A DNA stretch of 64,000 nucleotides from Yponomeuta sedellus (GCA_934045075.1 OW203722.1:7781303-7845302); one strand, 5' to 3'; shown: positions 43,380 through 55,895, counted from the first letter of the stretch. The notes: generated from the sequence alone by a model not told the origin. Translations and numbers: made by a program.

Positions 43380-45870
43380 CGTTCTCTAATCAGACCTGCT
43401 ATACTGCACAGCCGATATTGGCTACAGGAATAGTTTTATTACCTACCTGTCCTACTCCATGTTAGCTCTCCTTGCTAACTGTAGCTATTTATACTCTACT
43501 TATTCCGATCACTGCCGGTCACCTGCTAATAACACAAGAAAACGCCGCATCTACAAATAACTATTTTTAATAATTAACCATCCATTAGGCAAGGAAGGCA
43601 TCCACTTTGCACCTAAGTACATCAATCTCAACTAAAATTTAAATTTTCAGCTGAGGACTCCGGAGTCACGCGAAGCTATGGGAGGATGATGCTCTACATT
43701 GTTTGCCAATTAAGGAGTTTCTCTAGCATGCGTGCACGCATATACAACCAGCATGTCTATAAAGATATAAAGGCCAAATAAGAAAGACAAGATATGCCTA
43801 TTACGTAGATTCGATACAGCAATATAAGTTGATAAGAGACGAGCTTTCCTCGTTCAACAAGGTAGGTATCATTCTAACGATCTGGACTTTATACGAAATA
43901 AACTTTTGGAAGCACATTCTTAATCTTATTCCGGAATCACTTACCTACTTGATTTTTGTTGGAAGCGTCTAAACAGGTTTCGCTCTTATTCGAAGAACAG
44001 AATCATCAGAGATAGCAATCCAAGAAAAATCCTTCTTCTCTGCTCACCATGATAAAACTCTTCGAATAAGACTTGAGACCTGGTCACACTCTTGTAACTA
44101 TGTTGCAGTGTCCTTACAGGGCTCATGTTGCGAATTACTTAGGTATAAAGACCAAATTTATGTACCACATGAAGCAATAAACGATTCAACTTGAACTCTT
44201 ACAACAAAAAAATCAAGCAAGTGATTCCGGAATTAAGTTATGTAAAGTTGTCAGACCTTTTAGAAACTACAAGGATCATAATTTTTATCCCTCTCCCAAT
44301 TTTTGATTCTGTCGAGCATTACCTACACTGTCATATTCCAACGATAGTGTGTTCAAGTCGCTATTTTCCAAGATGGCAGGGTAGCGCTGCCCCATAGTAT
44401 TGAATAGTTACACGGTACCTATCTATATATTATTCGTTTTATGAAGGCAGACGTAGTTTCTGTAACTGTAGTGATTTGTGAACTTTTATAATACTTTTAA
44501 AATAGGTGTGTGAATGTGGATGATACGTGATTTTTTGATAACTTCAGTCTTACTTGTCAATCGAGTATAAATCTGCTATAATTGCGATGCGAATATCTAG
44601 TGCACTTTATCTACCGTCTGCCTTCATAAAGTATCTTTATCAGAAGTATCCCTTGTGAGAGTTTAAAGTAACTGTGGGCGATAGAGTTCCTAAATAGTAT
44701 TTGAAGTGGAACCTAATTGAGTATGGATCGTTGTGAAACTTCCACAATTATAAATAGAGCTTGGCAAAAACAAGTAGAAATCTGAAGTGATTTGTTTACG
44801 AAAAATTTAGACCTTTATTAATTTAGGCTCATCTTTTTTCAAGAAACTGCTGTAGATTTTAGTTTTATATACGTGTACCTAAGTAGCAGAAATTAACAAA
44901 ATAGTGAAATTGTGTCCCTTTTAATTCTACTACTTCTTGCCAAGCTATACTTACCTTCTTTGATATGATCTCTACCAATCTCGTATTTTTACCCTCATTA
45001 AAACATATAATTCTGATATTTCACCATATGGTACAGGTACTGAGATTATACTCGTATTTATCAGAGCCGCATACTTGAGAATAAAGTATTTTTCTAATGA
45101 ATTAAAGTTGTATTGTCCACAATTTTATTGTTACTTATTGCCTTTTAAGTACCTATATTATGAAAATGTTTAGTAAATAATGTATTGAGCTTTGAAACAC
45201 CAAACAAATCTTATGAATTTAATCGAATTTTGTACAGAGTTTTCTATCTAATTTTGGTGAAACCAATTTAGCCTTTACCTCTTATTCGTGTACATAGAAC
45301 AAGTGTGACAATGTGCCCACAGTTAATCTGCCCACAGCATCTAGTCACTGCGATCAGCAGATCTTCTGAAATAAAATAACTACCTACGTACTAAAGAGTT
45401 TATGAACATTACTATATCGAATTTTATTCCAAATATACGTATTTTTATCTGTAAGTGTATCTCTGTGTGAGGAAAACGTATTTTAATTTGTGTTTTCTTT
45501 ACAATGTCTAAATAAAATGTCTTGTTTGTAAGATCTTTCAGTATTTTATCCGTTCCAACCCCAGAGAGACCCAACCAAATGAAACGGCAAATTACAATTA
45601 TCATAACTTTTGTTTATTGATACTTTTAAAAATTTTTATGATACAGGACCTTATCAATATAAATAATAAATTTTACTTAAAAAAACCTTAAGTATATAAG
45701 TAGTTCCTTTTATATGCAACATCTTTGTGTACGTACTAAGGTATAGTTCAGTATTTTATCAGTCTCGCGGAATTAAAAACGCTACAAAATCACTAGGTAA
45801 GTACAAGTTACTCACAACTTACCACATGACGTGTTGATGGTCGTTGCCAGAGGAAGTCCAACCTAGAACG
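43380..45870. other. AT-rich DNA downstream of the Syt12-like gene
   Basis: No exon recognised. AATAAA-type signals at about 43897, 44174 and 45080 could serve as distant polyadenylation sites for the Syt12-like gene, but none can be chosen from sequence alone. Confidence 0.35.
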
Positions 45871-45899
45871 GTTTTTAGGATGAGAAACAATTCACAACA

Positions 45900-46770
45900 A
45901 AAGCATAATAGTATATTTCATTACAAGTGCGGAAAGGCTGTCATTGCAAAGAGTTCCGACAAATGTCTACCCGAGCCGAGGCGCAGCCGAAGGCGAGGGT
46001 TGACAGTCGGAACAAGTTGCAATGACGGTTCCGCACGTGTACCTACTGAACGACTATATTTTATACAGTTACAAAAAAAATAAGCAATTGAACAAAGAAA
46101 AATTATTTGGAAAATGGCGCCAACCGACCACGAGAAAACACCCGTAAAAAAATATAAGCAGAGATTTTTTTTTCTTCACCCATTCTAGTAGGCAAAGGGA
46201 ACTATGCCCATACAGCCATGTCTTCAGTAGAATTTTTTTATTGATATGAAATGAAAATTAAATTTAATGAGATGAAATGAAATGAAACCTAACTTTACTC
46301 ATTCAATCAAATCATTAAATCTGATATTGAAACAAATTAGTAGGTCATAAAAACTTCTACGATTTTTTTAGTAAAAACTTCATGGTTGGTTTTTCTTTAT
46401 AGTAGACATTATTTTGACAGTTGGGAAAGAAAACGCGCGAGTGCGGGAAAGGTAAAAAAAAAGCACGAGTGTGTAAAATAGCCCACATCCCGCACGCTAT
46501 ACGTCCCTGCAATACGCCACTTTTTGAGCAACTGTATTAAAATAGTACATTACACAACTAGGGTGGTAATACAAAGAAAGGCCGAGATCGCAGAAGTTTG
46601 CGGCCCGAGCTGCAAGCGAGGGACGTAAATATGCGATCGAGAGCTTTCTTTATTACCTCCCGTGTTGTGTACATCTTTTTATGTCTACACTTGGCCAGAA
46701 AGCGGCTTTTTCCGTACGCGCAGGGTGCGGAAAAAGCCACTTTATGGCCAGGTGTGGCATAAAAATATTT
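45900..46770. repeat. Two degenerate fold-back repeats
   Basis: 45905-46060 has imperfect inverted ends (GTGCGGAAAGGCTGTCATTG against CAATGACGGTTCCGCAC). 46540-46675 has ends like GTACATTACACAACTAGGGT and CCCGTGTTGTGTAC. Further GGCTTTTTCCG/CGGAAAAAGCC pairs lie at 46703-46738. Confidence 0.5.
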
Positions 46771-46854
46771 CTTACTTGTCTCGAACTAAAGAAAGAAAGA
46801 GTTAATATTTAAAAAAAATGAGATCCTGAAACGAACAAGATTTATATTAAACAG

Positions 46855-47010
46855 GTCTCACGCGATTATTTATTAAGTAAAACGTATTAAATATAATATG
46901 GCACTTTCATAACGTAAACGTAATATCGCGATTAAATCCGTTTAATATATAACTATGTTAATATGTACGTGCATCACGAGTTATTCACGAGTTATTAAGA
47001 AATAAGATCC
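46855..47010 (+). mobile_element. Penelope-like terminal repeat fragment
   Basis: CGCGATTATTTATTAAGTAA, AATCCGTTTAATATATAACT and GTTATTAAGAAATAAGATCC match 12025-12115. Confidence 0.45.
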
Positions 47011-47190
47011 TATTGCATGGCACATTTGACATAAACTGAATTATATTAATGTAGATACATAGTTAAGTATACATTACACAACACTGATGGATCCATTATC
47101 TTGCTGAGGAGGAATGGGAAGCCAGGATAAATAGTGTGAATGAGTATCTGTGGGTATGGCAAGTTTGTGCACAATAGTGTGTATGTGATG

Positions 47191-47296
47191 TCATTGAGTG
47201 GGGAGGACTTTAGGATGGAGGTATTTGCAGTTTGCGTCCTTGCAGTTCCCACCCACTTCGAAGGGGCAGAGGACGCCGTTGGGATCTTCGTTCCAG
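47191..47296 (-). CDS. ZFC3H1: ZFC3H1 exon 6: zinc finger and stop
   Basis: Acceptor GTTGTTTTCAG on the - strand. It encodes WNEDPNGVLCPFEVGGNC, then KDANCKYLHPKVLPTQ and TGA. Cys and His positions fit the zf-C3H1 pattern. No HAT repeats are encoded before the stop, and no further exon is needed. Confidence 0.9.
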
Positions 47297-50200
47297 CTGA
47301 AAACAACAAATATTAGTGAAGCCATCGACGATCACGGGTGTGGATGTATTGGTGCTCGCATACTTACATCGCGCGACGAGTCTGCGATGCGTGTACGCAC
47401 CCTCTGATCCACACCGTGGTAGCGTTTTCTATGTCTTGAAATGTGATAACTACTACATGCATATTTTCGTTCATGGTTATTTTTATACCTTGAATGTTTA
47501 AAAATGTGATACGTACAAGAGAAATGATAATGAAATCCTTTTTTGATTTAAAGGGAATGAGCAAAATACTTGAATATCAATAAATATCGATGTACGTAGG
47601 TTACAAGAAAATTATTAGGTGTTTATCTACCAATTTAGTTCAGTACAAAATAGGTGAAACAGCGTTACATGTAGGTAATATATTATGTGAGAATATTAAG
47701 AAAATCTTACCCTGCCGAAGATAAAGCATCAAGTGGGGATTTATAATCGTCTGCACTTGATTTGTCCCTTGATACATTCTTTTCAACGTCTTCACATATT
47801 CTATTAAGTGCTTCGTCTTCCAATATTACAGTTTTTCTATTATTTGATACATCTATTTGTACTGACAACATCGGCTCGGTATTCTCCAGTGACTTTCTCT
47901 CTTTGAAATCATTGACTACACTGACTTTGACTGATTTCAAGTCTTTTTCTAGTGGTGCATTTTCTTTTTGTAACTTTGCTATCGGAAGAGTTGGATTTAC
48001 TTGCCGAAGCATGTTATTGGACGACGACTTAGAGTAAATAGTAAATCTGAAATAACATTCAAACCAAGAATAGATGTAACACACACACAAATTTGTATTT
48101 ATTCAAGTGTGATATCGTACTGTACGTAAACATTTTTTATAGGACGACTGAGTTTAAAACGAGTTGAATAAATTCAGTTCGATGGAACCGAATTTATAAT
48201 AGTCCTATAGGATGATTATGCTATTGGTCTGTTTTCCCATGCTAGTTTTCAGACCAAATCGTAATAGACTTTCGTAAACAATAAAGTTATAATGAACTAC
48301 ATGTTTTGTACAATACCTTTTCAGCAGTAACTGGTGCTGTCCGCGCATTTTGGTCAATCTCATTTGGGCGGATTTTTGTTGCCTTTTATTTAGACTTACA
48401 GCAGTAGTCAAGTTCCTCAGTTCAGTTGCAACTATTTTGTACTTCTGGGACAGTTTAGTTTCTTGCTCTCGCAACTGGAGTACTTTAGCAGACTCCTCGG
48501 CAATCTTTTTCCTGGAATGCAATTAGAACGTTTTTCTAGTATCCTTCCATTTGCTCATTAAAAAATCACTTCGAGCTACAATCGATAATAATCGCATTTT
48601 CTACGCGAACATTAGGTACCTATTACATACTTTACCTTGATAAAGCAATTTGTTCATCCAGATTATTAATTTGTTGCAGATTAGTCTTATCAATTGAGAC
48701 ATTTCTCGGTTTCAATGTGTCTTTGACATTGAAGGCTGGTTTTAACTGGTTAACAGCAGGCAATGGGATCTGCCTAGCCTGCTTAATTTTTTCTAACTCA
48801 GCCATTCTTTTAACCAAATTCTTGTACTCAATTTGTTCTGATTTCGGTAAGTGGTTCACTGCCTGAAACAAAACAACACTCCTTGCTTATAGAAACATTT
48901 TAATCAGGCTGAAATAACACAAACAGTTTGCTGTTGCCTCACCTTAGGAACGAACTTTTGCGGTGTTTTTGGTAAAGGTAGTATAGATGGTTGCTGAACA
49001 ACGTCAGGTAGTTGTGTCTTCTCAACTTCTGAACGGGCTGATTTCAAGAACATGTCCAGTTTTTGCTGGAAATCTATTTGTTCGGAGAGCTTTATGTGCA
49101 TCTTAGTCAGGTTCTTAGTAGCCTCATGTTCTCCTTCAGAGTCGGAGCCACCAGTGTTAATAATAAACTTCTTTTCCTCCACAGCCTTTTCTTTTTCCAG
49201 TTCTTTTGGACTAAGAGCATCCTTTTCATTTGGTTTTACAACTTTTGGACTACCAGGACTGCTTGTTTCCACAAGTAAAGGTAAATTTTTACTAAGGGAA
49301 GTCAACAATTTGGCACGCAATAAATCTTCATCTTCTTCTATATCTTCTTCTTTGGGTCTAATGTTATTGTCAGGAATGTTTTTATCTTTACTCATAGCTT
49401 TATCATTATTAGGTACAACCGTTTTCTCAGGAATGTCGTTTTCATTTAATGTTTTACTACCTAACATACCATTAAAATTTGCATTGGCATTAGCAATGTG
49501 ATCTTTATTTTCATTATCTGACCCCATATCCATGTCCATAGTCTCAATATCTGTGTTGTTGTCCACATCAGATAAACCCATGTCATCAGCTATAATTTCA
49601 TCATACAAAGTTGATTGAGACAGTTTTTTCTCCAACTTCTGTTTTTGTTTATGTTCTATTGCTTTCTTTAGGAAGGCCGACCGTAGGCAAATTAGTCGTA
49701 GCTCAGCATCATCATCATCTTCAGACAACAACGCGTTTGATTCTGTTTCTTCTATAGACTTTTGCTCAGGCTCTTGAGTCTTAGCAGCTTTGGATTTTAA
49801 TGCATATTGCCTTAGTATTTCTAGGTCTTCATCAGATGCTTCTTCAGATTTTATTTCTTTATTGTTTTCTTCTGTACTAGCAATTTGTTCAGTGTTGGCA
49901 TTAATATTAGTCTCGGTAGTGCTAACAATTTCAACATCATCATCTGTACTTATGTTTATTAGTTCGGATTTTTCTTTGGAGCACTCTATATCTTGTGGAG
50001 TTTTACTGTCCTTTGCATTATCATTTAGAATTAATTCTAACCTATTTTCAGGAGCTTCTTCTTTACTATTAACAGATTGTTCATATCCTTGTTCAGTTCT
50101 GTTTTCTAAACTTATATAGGATTCTGAGTTTGCTATCATTTTTGTAAGTCTGCTCCGTAACGATGTGTCTGCTTTGACTTTATTGACCAAAACAGCATTA

Positions 50201-52153
50201 GCTAGTTTTCTCCTTTTATTTCTATATTCATAATCTTCTTCATCACTTGATTCACTGATGACTTTTACAGGTTCTATCCTCTTCTTTGTTTTGTGGGGTT
50301 TCTTTTTGTGGTCCTTGTATTTTAGGTTTGCATCTGCATCTTTTTTTCGCCTGTGCTTGTGGTGTATAGATTTTGACTTTGAACCCTTACTATCTCCAGG
50401 GGAAAAAATACTGTCATCAAAGTTTGTGACTGACACATCGGATAAGTCAAGTGTTCCAGCAACTTTTTTGGTGTTATCTAAAATATGTGGTTTTACAAAC
50501 AGGTACAAATAGAATTGAGTAAAAACTAAACTACTGTAGGGTCAAGTTTCAAAATGCAATAGTTATAAAACATGCTTTTTATTGTCTGCAGAAATTAATA
50601 ATAGTTGGCTATCTATTTTAATTAGCCATAGATCACTATTCCCAAAGTTGTTAGTGGATAGAGCCTCTGTGTGGATTCACTTTATTATATCAAAAGTATC
50701 AAAAATGTGGTTCATTACATTTATGCAGGCAATCCCACTAATAGCAGATTTTTTTTGTTATTGCAGAGTGAACAACTAAAACCATTTTAAAAATTGTTTT
50801 CTTGTACCTAAATGTTAAAAACACATGAAATCCTAGCTCCGCCTGCAACGCTGAGCAATCTGCCCATGAAGGTTATTAGAGTAAGCAACAGGTGTAATCA
50901 ATAAGTAAATCAATTATTATAAAACAAAGATCATTGAATGTTTAATTACTTTGGTTAAGAAATACTATGGCTAAATCCTACAAAGATAACTAAAATATAG
51001 GTGTTATTATTTATTGCAGTGCATAAGTCTTGCCAAAAACGATACCTAGCTTTAAGCAGTTGCAATAAAAGGGCTGCATCTGGTATAATGAAGCAAAATG
51101 TCAGTTTAACCTCCTCGCTGCTAGAAATGCAATGTTAAAATGTCCATTATACACAGAGGTAACATTGATAACAGCTAAATAGTACTTATTAAGTACTAAG
51201 GATAGTTTTAATTGAGCCACAAGATATCTACATCCATAGTTATATATTAAATGTGTCTGACCGCAATCATTTATTAGGTAAAACGTATTTCTTGAGGTTT
51301 CGGCAGCGTAACAGTAAAGATGATGTGGTCTCGGGTAGACTGAAGTGGAGAGTACAGTCAAATTATTGTGGGTAGTCACTTCTAATTTTTCGCAGCTGGC
51401 CGACACACAACACTCACTACGTCCACGGACAGGTTCAGTGATAAGGCGCGTGATTTGTATTTACTTAGCACTGGATTTCACGTAATTGAAAGCTTGAAAC
51501 CATCCTCTGTGTTGAAATTCTTGTGTTTTTTAATTTCAATTGCTTCCCGAATGGTTCGGTCTGATAATAATGTCAATCGGTTAAAAGAACTTTCGGTCAA
51601 TGTAGCTTGATCCAGTGGTTCATTCCAAGCCTCCAATAAATGCTCAGCTATTGCGAACTTGCTTACCTGTCTATTTTTTACTGCAGCAATGTGCTCTTTG
51701 ACCCTTTTCACGATAGACCCGTTTAATATATAACTATGTGAGTATCGTGAATTGTTAAGAAATACTATCCACATCCATATCGAGGAGTTTAAACAAAGAA
51801 CAATGTGACAAGTGACCATTCAGTCATTCATCTTTGAGGGCAAAGCTTATACCCAAAAATGGGCACTCATGGGTCTGATGATCATGCAGATTCAACCACA
51901 ACCAAATTTCAGTAAATAAAGTAATGATTAGAATCTGCAATGCATTGACTTTACCTAAGCATATAGAAGTGCGCTTGGCCTCCTTTCTCTCGAGGACATT
52001 ATTGTAGTTTTCTAGAACCTGCAGTCGCTGACGCAACAAGTATTCCTCTTCCGATGATATGTCCGATAGCTCGTCCAAGTCGTCTACGATTTCGCCTTCT
52101 TCACGTTCAGAGTCAGCATGCGGTGGACGCATGTTATCCTCCACACATGCCAT
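47191..52153 (-). CDS. ZFC3H1: ZFC3H1/Red1-like zinc-finger protein, complete gene (6 exons)
   Basis: Exons (in transcript order) 52153-51955, 50477-48943, 48862-48636, 48511-48317, 48046-47711 and 47296-47191 join in phase to 2598 nt, 865 residues plus TGA. Features in order: an acidic N-terminus with EREEGEIVDDLDELSD as in ZFC3H1; a long charged Ser/Glu/Lys-rich exon 2; coiled-coil-like residues about 579-718; and a C-terminal zinc finger C841-x7-C849-x4-C854-x3-H858, the exact spacing of the ZFC3H1 finger. Human ZFC3H1 links the exosome helicase MTR4 to poly(A) RNA (PAXT) and has a long HAT-repeat region after the finger; here the protein stops seven residues after it, like yeast Red1. The nuclear RNA-decay role is inferred from the family. 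Confidence 0.88.
47711..48046 (-). CDS. ZFC3H1: ZFC3H1 exon 5
   Basis: Acceptor ATGTTATTTCAG and donor GTAAGA; phase 2 in and phase 2 out. It encodes a hydrophilic segment (FTIYSKSSSNNMLRQVNPTL, then EKDLKSVKVSVVNDFKERKS, ending KSPLDALSSAG) between the coiled coil and the finger. Confidence 0.88.
48317..48511 (-). CDS. ZFC3H1: ZFC3H1 exon 4: coiled coil
   Basis: Acceptor TTGCATTCCAG and donor GTATTG. It encodes KKIAEESAKVLQLREQETKL and later VSLNKRQQKSAQMRLTKMRG, heptad-like and corresponding to the coiled-coil block of ZFC3H1. Confidence 0.88.
48636..48862 (-). CDS. ZFC3H1: ZFC3H1 exon 3
   Basis: Acceptor TTTTGTTTCAG and donor GTAAAG. It encodes AVNHLPKSEQIEYKNLVKRM, resembling the LPEEKKIEYRLLK-type segment of vertebrate ZFC3H1, then a Pro/Lys stretch and NLDEQIALSR. 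Confidence 0.9.
48943..50477 (-). CDS. ZFC3H1: ZFC3H1 exon 2: long acidic/basic region
   Basis: 1535 nt, acceptor CACATATTTTAG, donor GTGAGG; no stop in frame. Low-complexity, alternately basic (HHKHRRKKDADANLKYKDHK) and acidic (EEDIEEDEDLLRAKLLTSLS, a block also found in ZFC3H1). It includes nuclear-localisation-like clusters (RNKRRKLANA) and ends LPLPKTPQKFVPK. A probably disordered scaffold. Confidence 0.92.
51240..51820 (-). mobile_element. Penelope-like element remnant with GIY-YIG part
   Basis: Within ZFC3H1 intron 1. The - strand 51720-51480 encodes RVKEHIAAVKNRQVSKFAIA, EHLLEAWNE and IREAIEIKKHKNFNTEDGFK followed by LS, the C-terminal half of a Penelope GIY-YIG endonuclease. Terminal-repeat pieces flank it (51706-51770 and 51240-51330). 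The reverse transcriptase is absent. Confidence 0.65.
51955..52153 (-). CDS. ZFC3H1: ZFC3H1 exon 1: start codon
   Basis: ATG at 52153-52151 (ACGATGG context) is the only ATG that opens this frame; an upstream TTG is not needed. It encodes MACVEDNMRPPHADSEREEG, EIVDDLDELSDISSEEEYLL and a helical RQRLQVLENYNNVLERKEAK. Donor GTAAAG, leaving in phase 1 to join 50477. Confidence 0.9.
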
Positions 52154-52490
52154 CGTAAAGACCTTGGACAAAGTAAAAGAGAATCGTCTTGATAGAATGT
52201 GGTATCTAAGTACTCAAGTACCTACTATAAGGGAATAAAGTGTATTCAACTTACGTAAATATTGTGTCAGTCAATTCATGAAAATTGTCAATCATATGTC
52301 AATTCGGGTATACGAAGTGGATTATAAACTAAAATACCAGCGAATCATATAGGTCATACCATATCACCCGAACTGCGAACACCAATAGCTAGCACCGCCA
52401 TATTTATTTTCAATACGTCACGTAATATAAGCACAGACAGAATACACAGGAACATTGGTGAAATAACATTAATCTGAGGAAAAAACAATG

Positions 52491-52519
52491 TCTCAGAACA
52501 ATAAGTTATTGTTCTGAGA
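52491..52519. repeat. Perfect hairpin, 14-bp arms, 1-nt loop
   Basis: TCTCAGAACAATAA at 52491-52504 and its exact complement at 52506-52519. Confidence 0.95.
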
Positions 52520-52559
52520 ATTTTTTCACTGTGGTCATCCCTCAGAACAATATGGTTAT

Positions 52560-54177
52560 CAGTGCTGCCAGACTGGCCTTGTGAAAAGTCACCTGAAATA
52601 GGCAAAAAAGTAACCTTTTGGTGTAAAAAGTCACCTCACCAATAAAAAAGGTACTAAAACAAAATTGGGATACAACATACCTAATACTTGTGAATACTCA
52701 CATGCCAATTTCAGTATTTTATCGTACCTTTTATCTACATATACCTATCTGCTAAGTCGGTTAAATTTTTTTTTTTTCTATAGCTTCGCTTGCTTTCCCG
52801 TGCACCTGAAATATGTCATGTGATACATAAAACTACTTAATACAGCCTTCACTTTCAATACCTATTAGCTTTAACTTGTTACATTACTAATTTATTAACT
52901 AAGGCATTTGCATCTATTCTAGATGATTTATACAGCATCTACACTAGATAGATGGGTAAAGTAACCACTAGACGCTAGTGCCCGGGAAAACAGGATTTTA
53001 ATTGTTATCTGGTCGCGCGACCAGGAATTACATAAATACTAAATGAAAATAATAAAAAATAAAAAAATCAATAAATATACCTTTAAAATACCTTAATATT
53101 AGAGGCTAAAAATTTCACCCATGCCGGGATTCGAACCCGTGACCTCTGGCTATCCGTGCCAGCGCTCTTTCCAACTGAGCTAATGGGCGACTCACCGGCA
53201 TCAGTGAAATTTCGAACCTTTTTACAATATTCACTGTATTACATACAGGCAGCGACATCTGGCTGAAGCAATTTGCATCACCTGCAGCCCCGAGTACCTA
53301 CTTTGCTTTACTTAAAATTATCCTTAGCACGGGTTAGTGCATTACAAATAATATAATTATACCTTTGTTTTCATAAAATTTAATCGATATTTAACTTTAG
53401 TTTTTAGCATCAATTTTGAAGGCTAAAATGTTATCGCATTGTTGCATTGCTTCTTTTAGTAGCTATAGGTAACTGCTGATATTGTGTCAATACCTAGCAG
53501 AGTCCTGTGATCGGCTTGTATCAGTTTTAGCTGGCTAAAAACGTCTTTTCAGTTTATTTACACTTTTGCTTTCCCGTGCACCTGAAATAAGGACCTATCA
53601 TAAATATATCATCCAAAATTGATGTAAAGGCCTTAAAAATACAGACCATTATTTAATTCAGCCAATGGTTTTAAAATAAGTAGGTATTTAATGTAGTACA
53701 ATCTTTTTTGGGTTTACAAAATTGTGTAATTAAAATTTAATTACATAAATTTATATTAAATGAAATAAAAAAATATATACCTACCTTTGTCTTCATAATA
53801 TTTATTCTAATTATGAAGGACCCACGTAAATTAGTTTATGCTTACCTTGTTATCAAGCTTCTTGATCACAAAATAATGTAATATTTTTCAATGCAAAGCA
53901 AATTTTAGTTAAGCAGAGACCCGGCCTGGAGTAAGCAGACCAAAACAAAGAGAGAGAGAGAGAGACAGGAAGGGAGTAAGTGAGTGAGTTGAACGAAGAA
54001 ACGAAACAATGCTGCCAACAAGCAAAAGATCTTTGCGTTCCATTTTTTAAAATTAGTAAAAAAAACCTGCACAAAAAAGTAACCAAAAGTAACCTTTTGT
54101 GTCCTGTAACCTCAAAGTAACCAGCCCTAGTTAAAAATCACCTAAAAGGTTACAAAAGTAACCTTCTGGCAGCGCTG
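52560..54177. mobile_element. hAT-type element, non-autonomous, 8-bp target duplication
   Basis: The ends are CAGTGCTGCCAGA and TCTGGCAGCGCTG (one mismatch), flanked by ATGGTTAT at 52552-52559 and 54178-54185, a perfect 8-bp duplication. Subterminal GTAACC/GTCACC motifs repeat at both ends. GCTTTCCCGTGCACCTGAAA occurs twice inside (52791 and 53571). No transposase is encoded. A tRNA-like unit is nested at about 53100-53345. Confidence 0.88.
53100..53345 (-). repeat. tRNA-like unit, reversed, nested in the hAT element
   Basis: GAGGCTAAAAATTTCACCCA, GGATTCGAACCCGTGACCTC, CTATCCGTGCCAGCG and CAACTGAGCTAATGGG, then the reversed leader ending GAGTACCTACTTTGC. Well preserved. Confidence 0.8.
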
Positions 54178-54889
54178 ATGGTTATTGGTTATTGTTTTGT
54201 TATTTAAGTAGGTATGTAGGTACCTACCTAACTAAAATTCCTTTTTTTTTTGTCAAGTATGCTTACATTACACAAGCCATCGCGCGTGAATTCCATCCCA
54301 TCCATGATCCGTCCAAAAAGAAAATACGTAGGTTCTTATCTCTCGTTCACTCTCTCTCAAAGTGAAGTGGTTATATTCTCTTTGACCGAAATAACCACGA
54401 AATTAAATAAATCTGTGGAAGTAACACTACAATGAAACACGATGAAAAGGCAAAAATTGAAAAATTGTATTATTATTATTAGTTAATAATGGCAATCTTT
54501 AATAATTTAGAAGTATTTTTTAATTTTAAGATAGACGAGCAATGGGGAATTTGCATACGCAACTAGAATGCCATTGCTTTTCTTAGAAGTCATATAGAAA
54601 CAAGAAAAGTTAAAAAATAAAACCATCAAAAGATTTTTTCAGGGTTTTCTAGATCATGTTCATGACCTATGTGAACAATAAATTTAAAATACAAATTAGA
54701 TTCAGTTTTGTCATTGATTTGTAAACGTTTTCTGATAAGAGTGCTGATGCATAAAAACATAAATTTTCAAGAAAACTCCAATATTGTACCTCGCGACTAT
54801 AGGTATTGATTTTATAGTCGAAGAGCAAAACAAAATACAACGTAAGAAAACAAAATATGCCATAAAATGTATAATTATGTTAAACTAGC

Positions 54890-55085
54890 TTTGCCCCGCT
54901 GTGTTACCCGCGGTTTATCGATTTTCCAACGGGAAAAAGAGTAAAACGTAGCCTATATGTTAATCCAAGGTATCAGCAAACTCCATAGCAAATTTTATTA
55001 AAATAGCTCAAGCCGTTTAGACGTGACGAAGTGACAAACATCCACACTCGCAAACTTCCGCCTTTATAATTATTAGTTGTGATGT
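54890..55085 (+). mobile_element. Interspersed repeat family E
   Basis: CTTTGCCCCGCTGTGTTACC, GTAAAACGTAGCCTATATGT and TTCCGCCTTTATAATTATTA, matching 18720-18912. Confidence 0.5.
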
Positions 55086-55254
55086 AATGTAATGATGTGA
55101 TGTGATTAAATATGTTACATCTTTAACGTTACATATTTTGAAGACGCTTTTAATATATAATACTTTATACTCCAATGCTCACTCACACCCTATTTCTGAA
55201 TATTATATTTTACGGAGAGCATAAATGTGTCCAATGTTATCTTTATATTATTTC

Positions 55255-55895
55255 TAATGCACTAACCCGTGCTAAGAACAATTTAAAAAAAAACTATTTA
55301 GAGGCTAAAAATTCCACCCATGCCGGAATTCGAATCCGCGACCTCTGGTTATCCGTTAAAGCGCTCTTTTCAACTAAGCTAATGGGTGACTCACCACCGG
55401 CATCAGTGAAATGTCGAGCCTCTTTACAGCTTTCTCTGTTTATACCATTTTTATTTTTAATGCACTAACCCGTGCTAAGGACAAATTTAAAAACGTATTT
55501 AGAGGCTACAAATTTCACCCATGCCATGCCGGGATTCGAACCCGCAACCTCTGGCTATCCGTGCCAGCGCTCTACCAATTGAGCTAATGGGCGACTCACC
55601 GGCATCAGTGAAATTTCGAACCTCTTTACACTATTCTCTAAGAGCAGAGGTGTATTACGTACAGGCAGCGACATCTGGCTGAAGTAATTTGCATCACTTG
55701 CAGCCCCGAGTACCTACTTTGCAGTTAGGTCTTACATCGGAATGATATGGCTGTATGTACCCACATGATTATATTATTTTAATGCACTAACCCGTGCTAA
55801 GGACAATTTAAAAAAAAAACTTATTTAGAGGCTAAAAATTCCACCCATGCCGGGATTCGAACCCGCGACCTTTGGCTATCTGTGCCAGCCAATCT
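55255..55895 (-). repeat. Three tRNA-like units in tandem, reversed
   Basis: Modules at about 55310-55385, 55515-55590 and 55845-55890 (last one truncated). The middle copy is complete with its leader (to 55730) and keeps CTGGC/GCCAG and GGTTCGAATCC on the - strand. Spacers contain GCACTAACCCGTGCTAAGGA. Confidence 0.8.

Noticed and set aside
49052..49501. Hydrophobic open frames on the + strand (also 49790-50119 and 50258-50512)
   Set aside because: They are antisense shadows of ZFC3H1 exon 2; the hydrophobicity arises from the complement of Glu/Lys/Asp codons.
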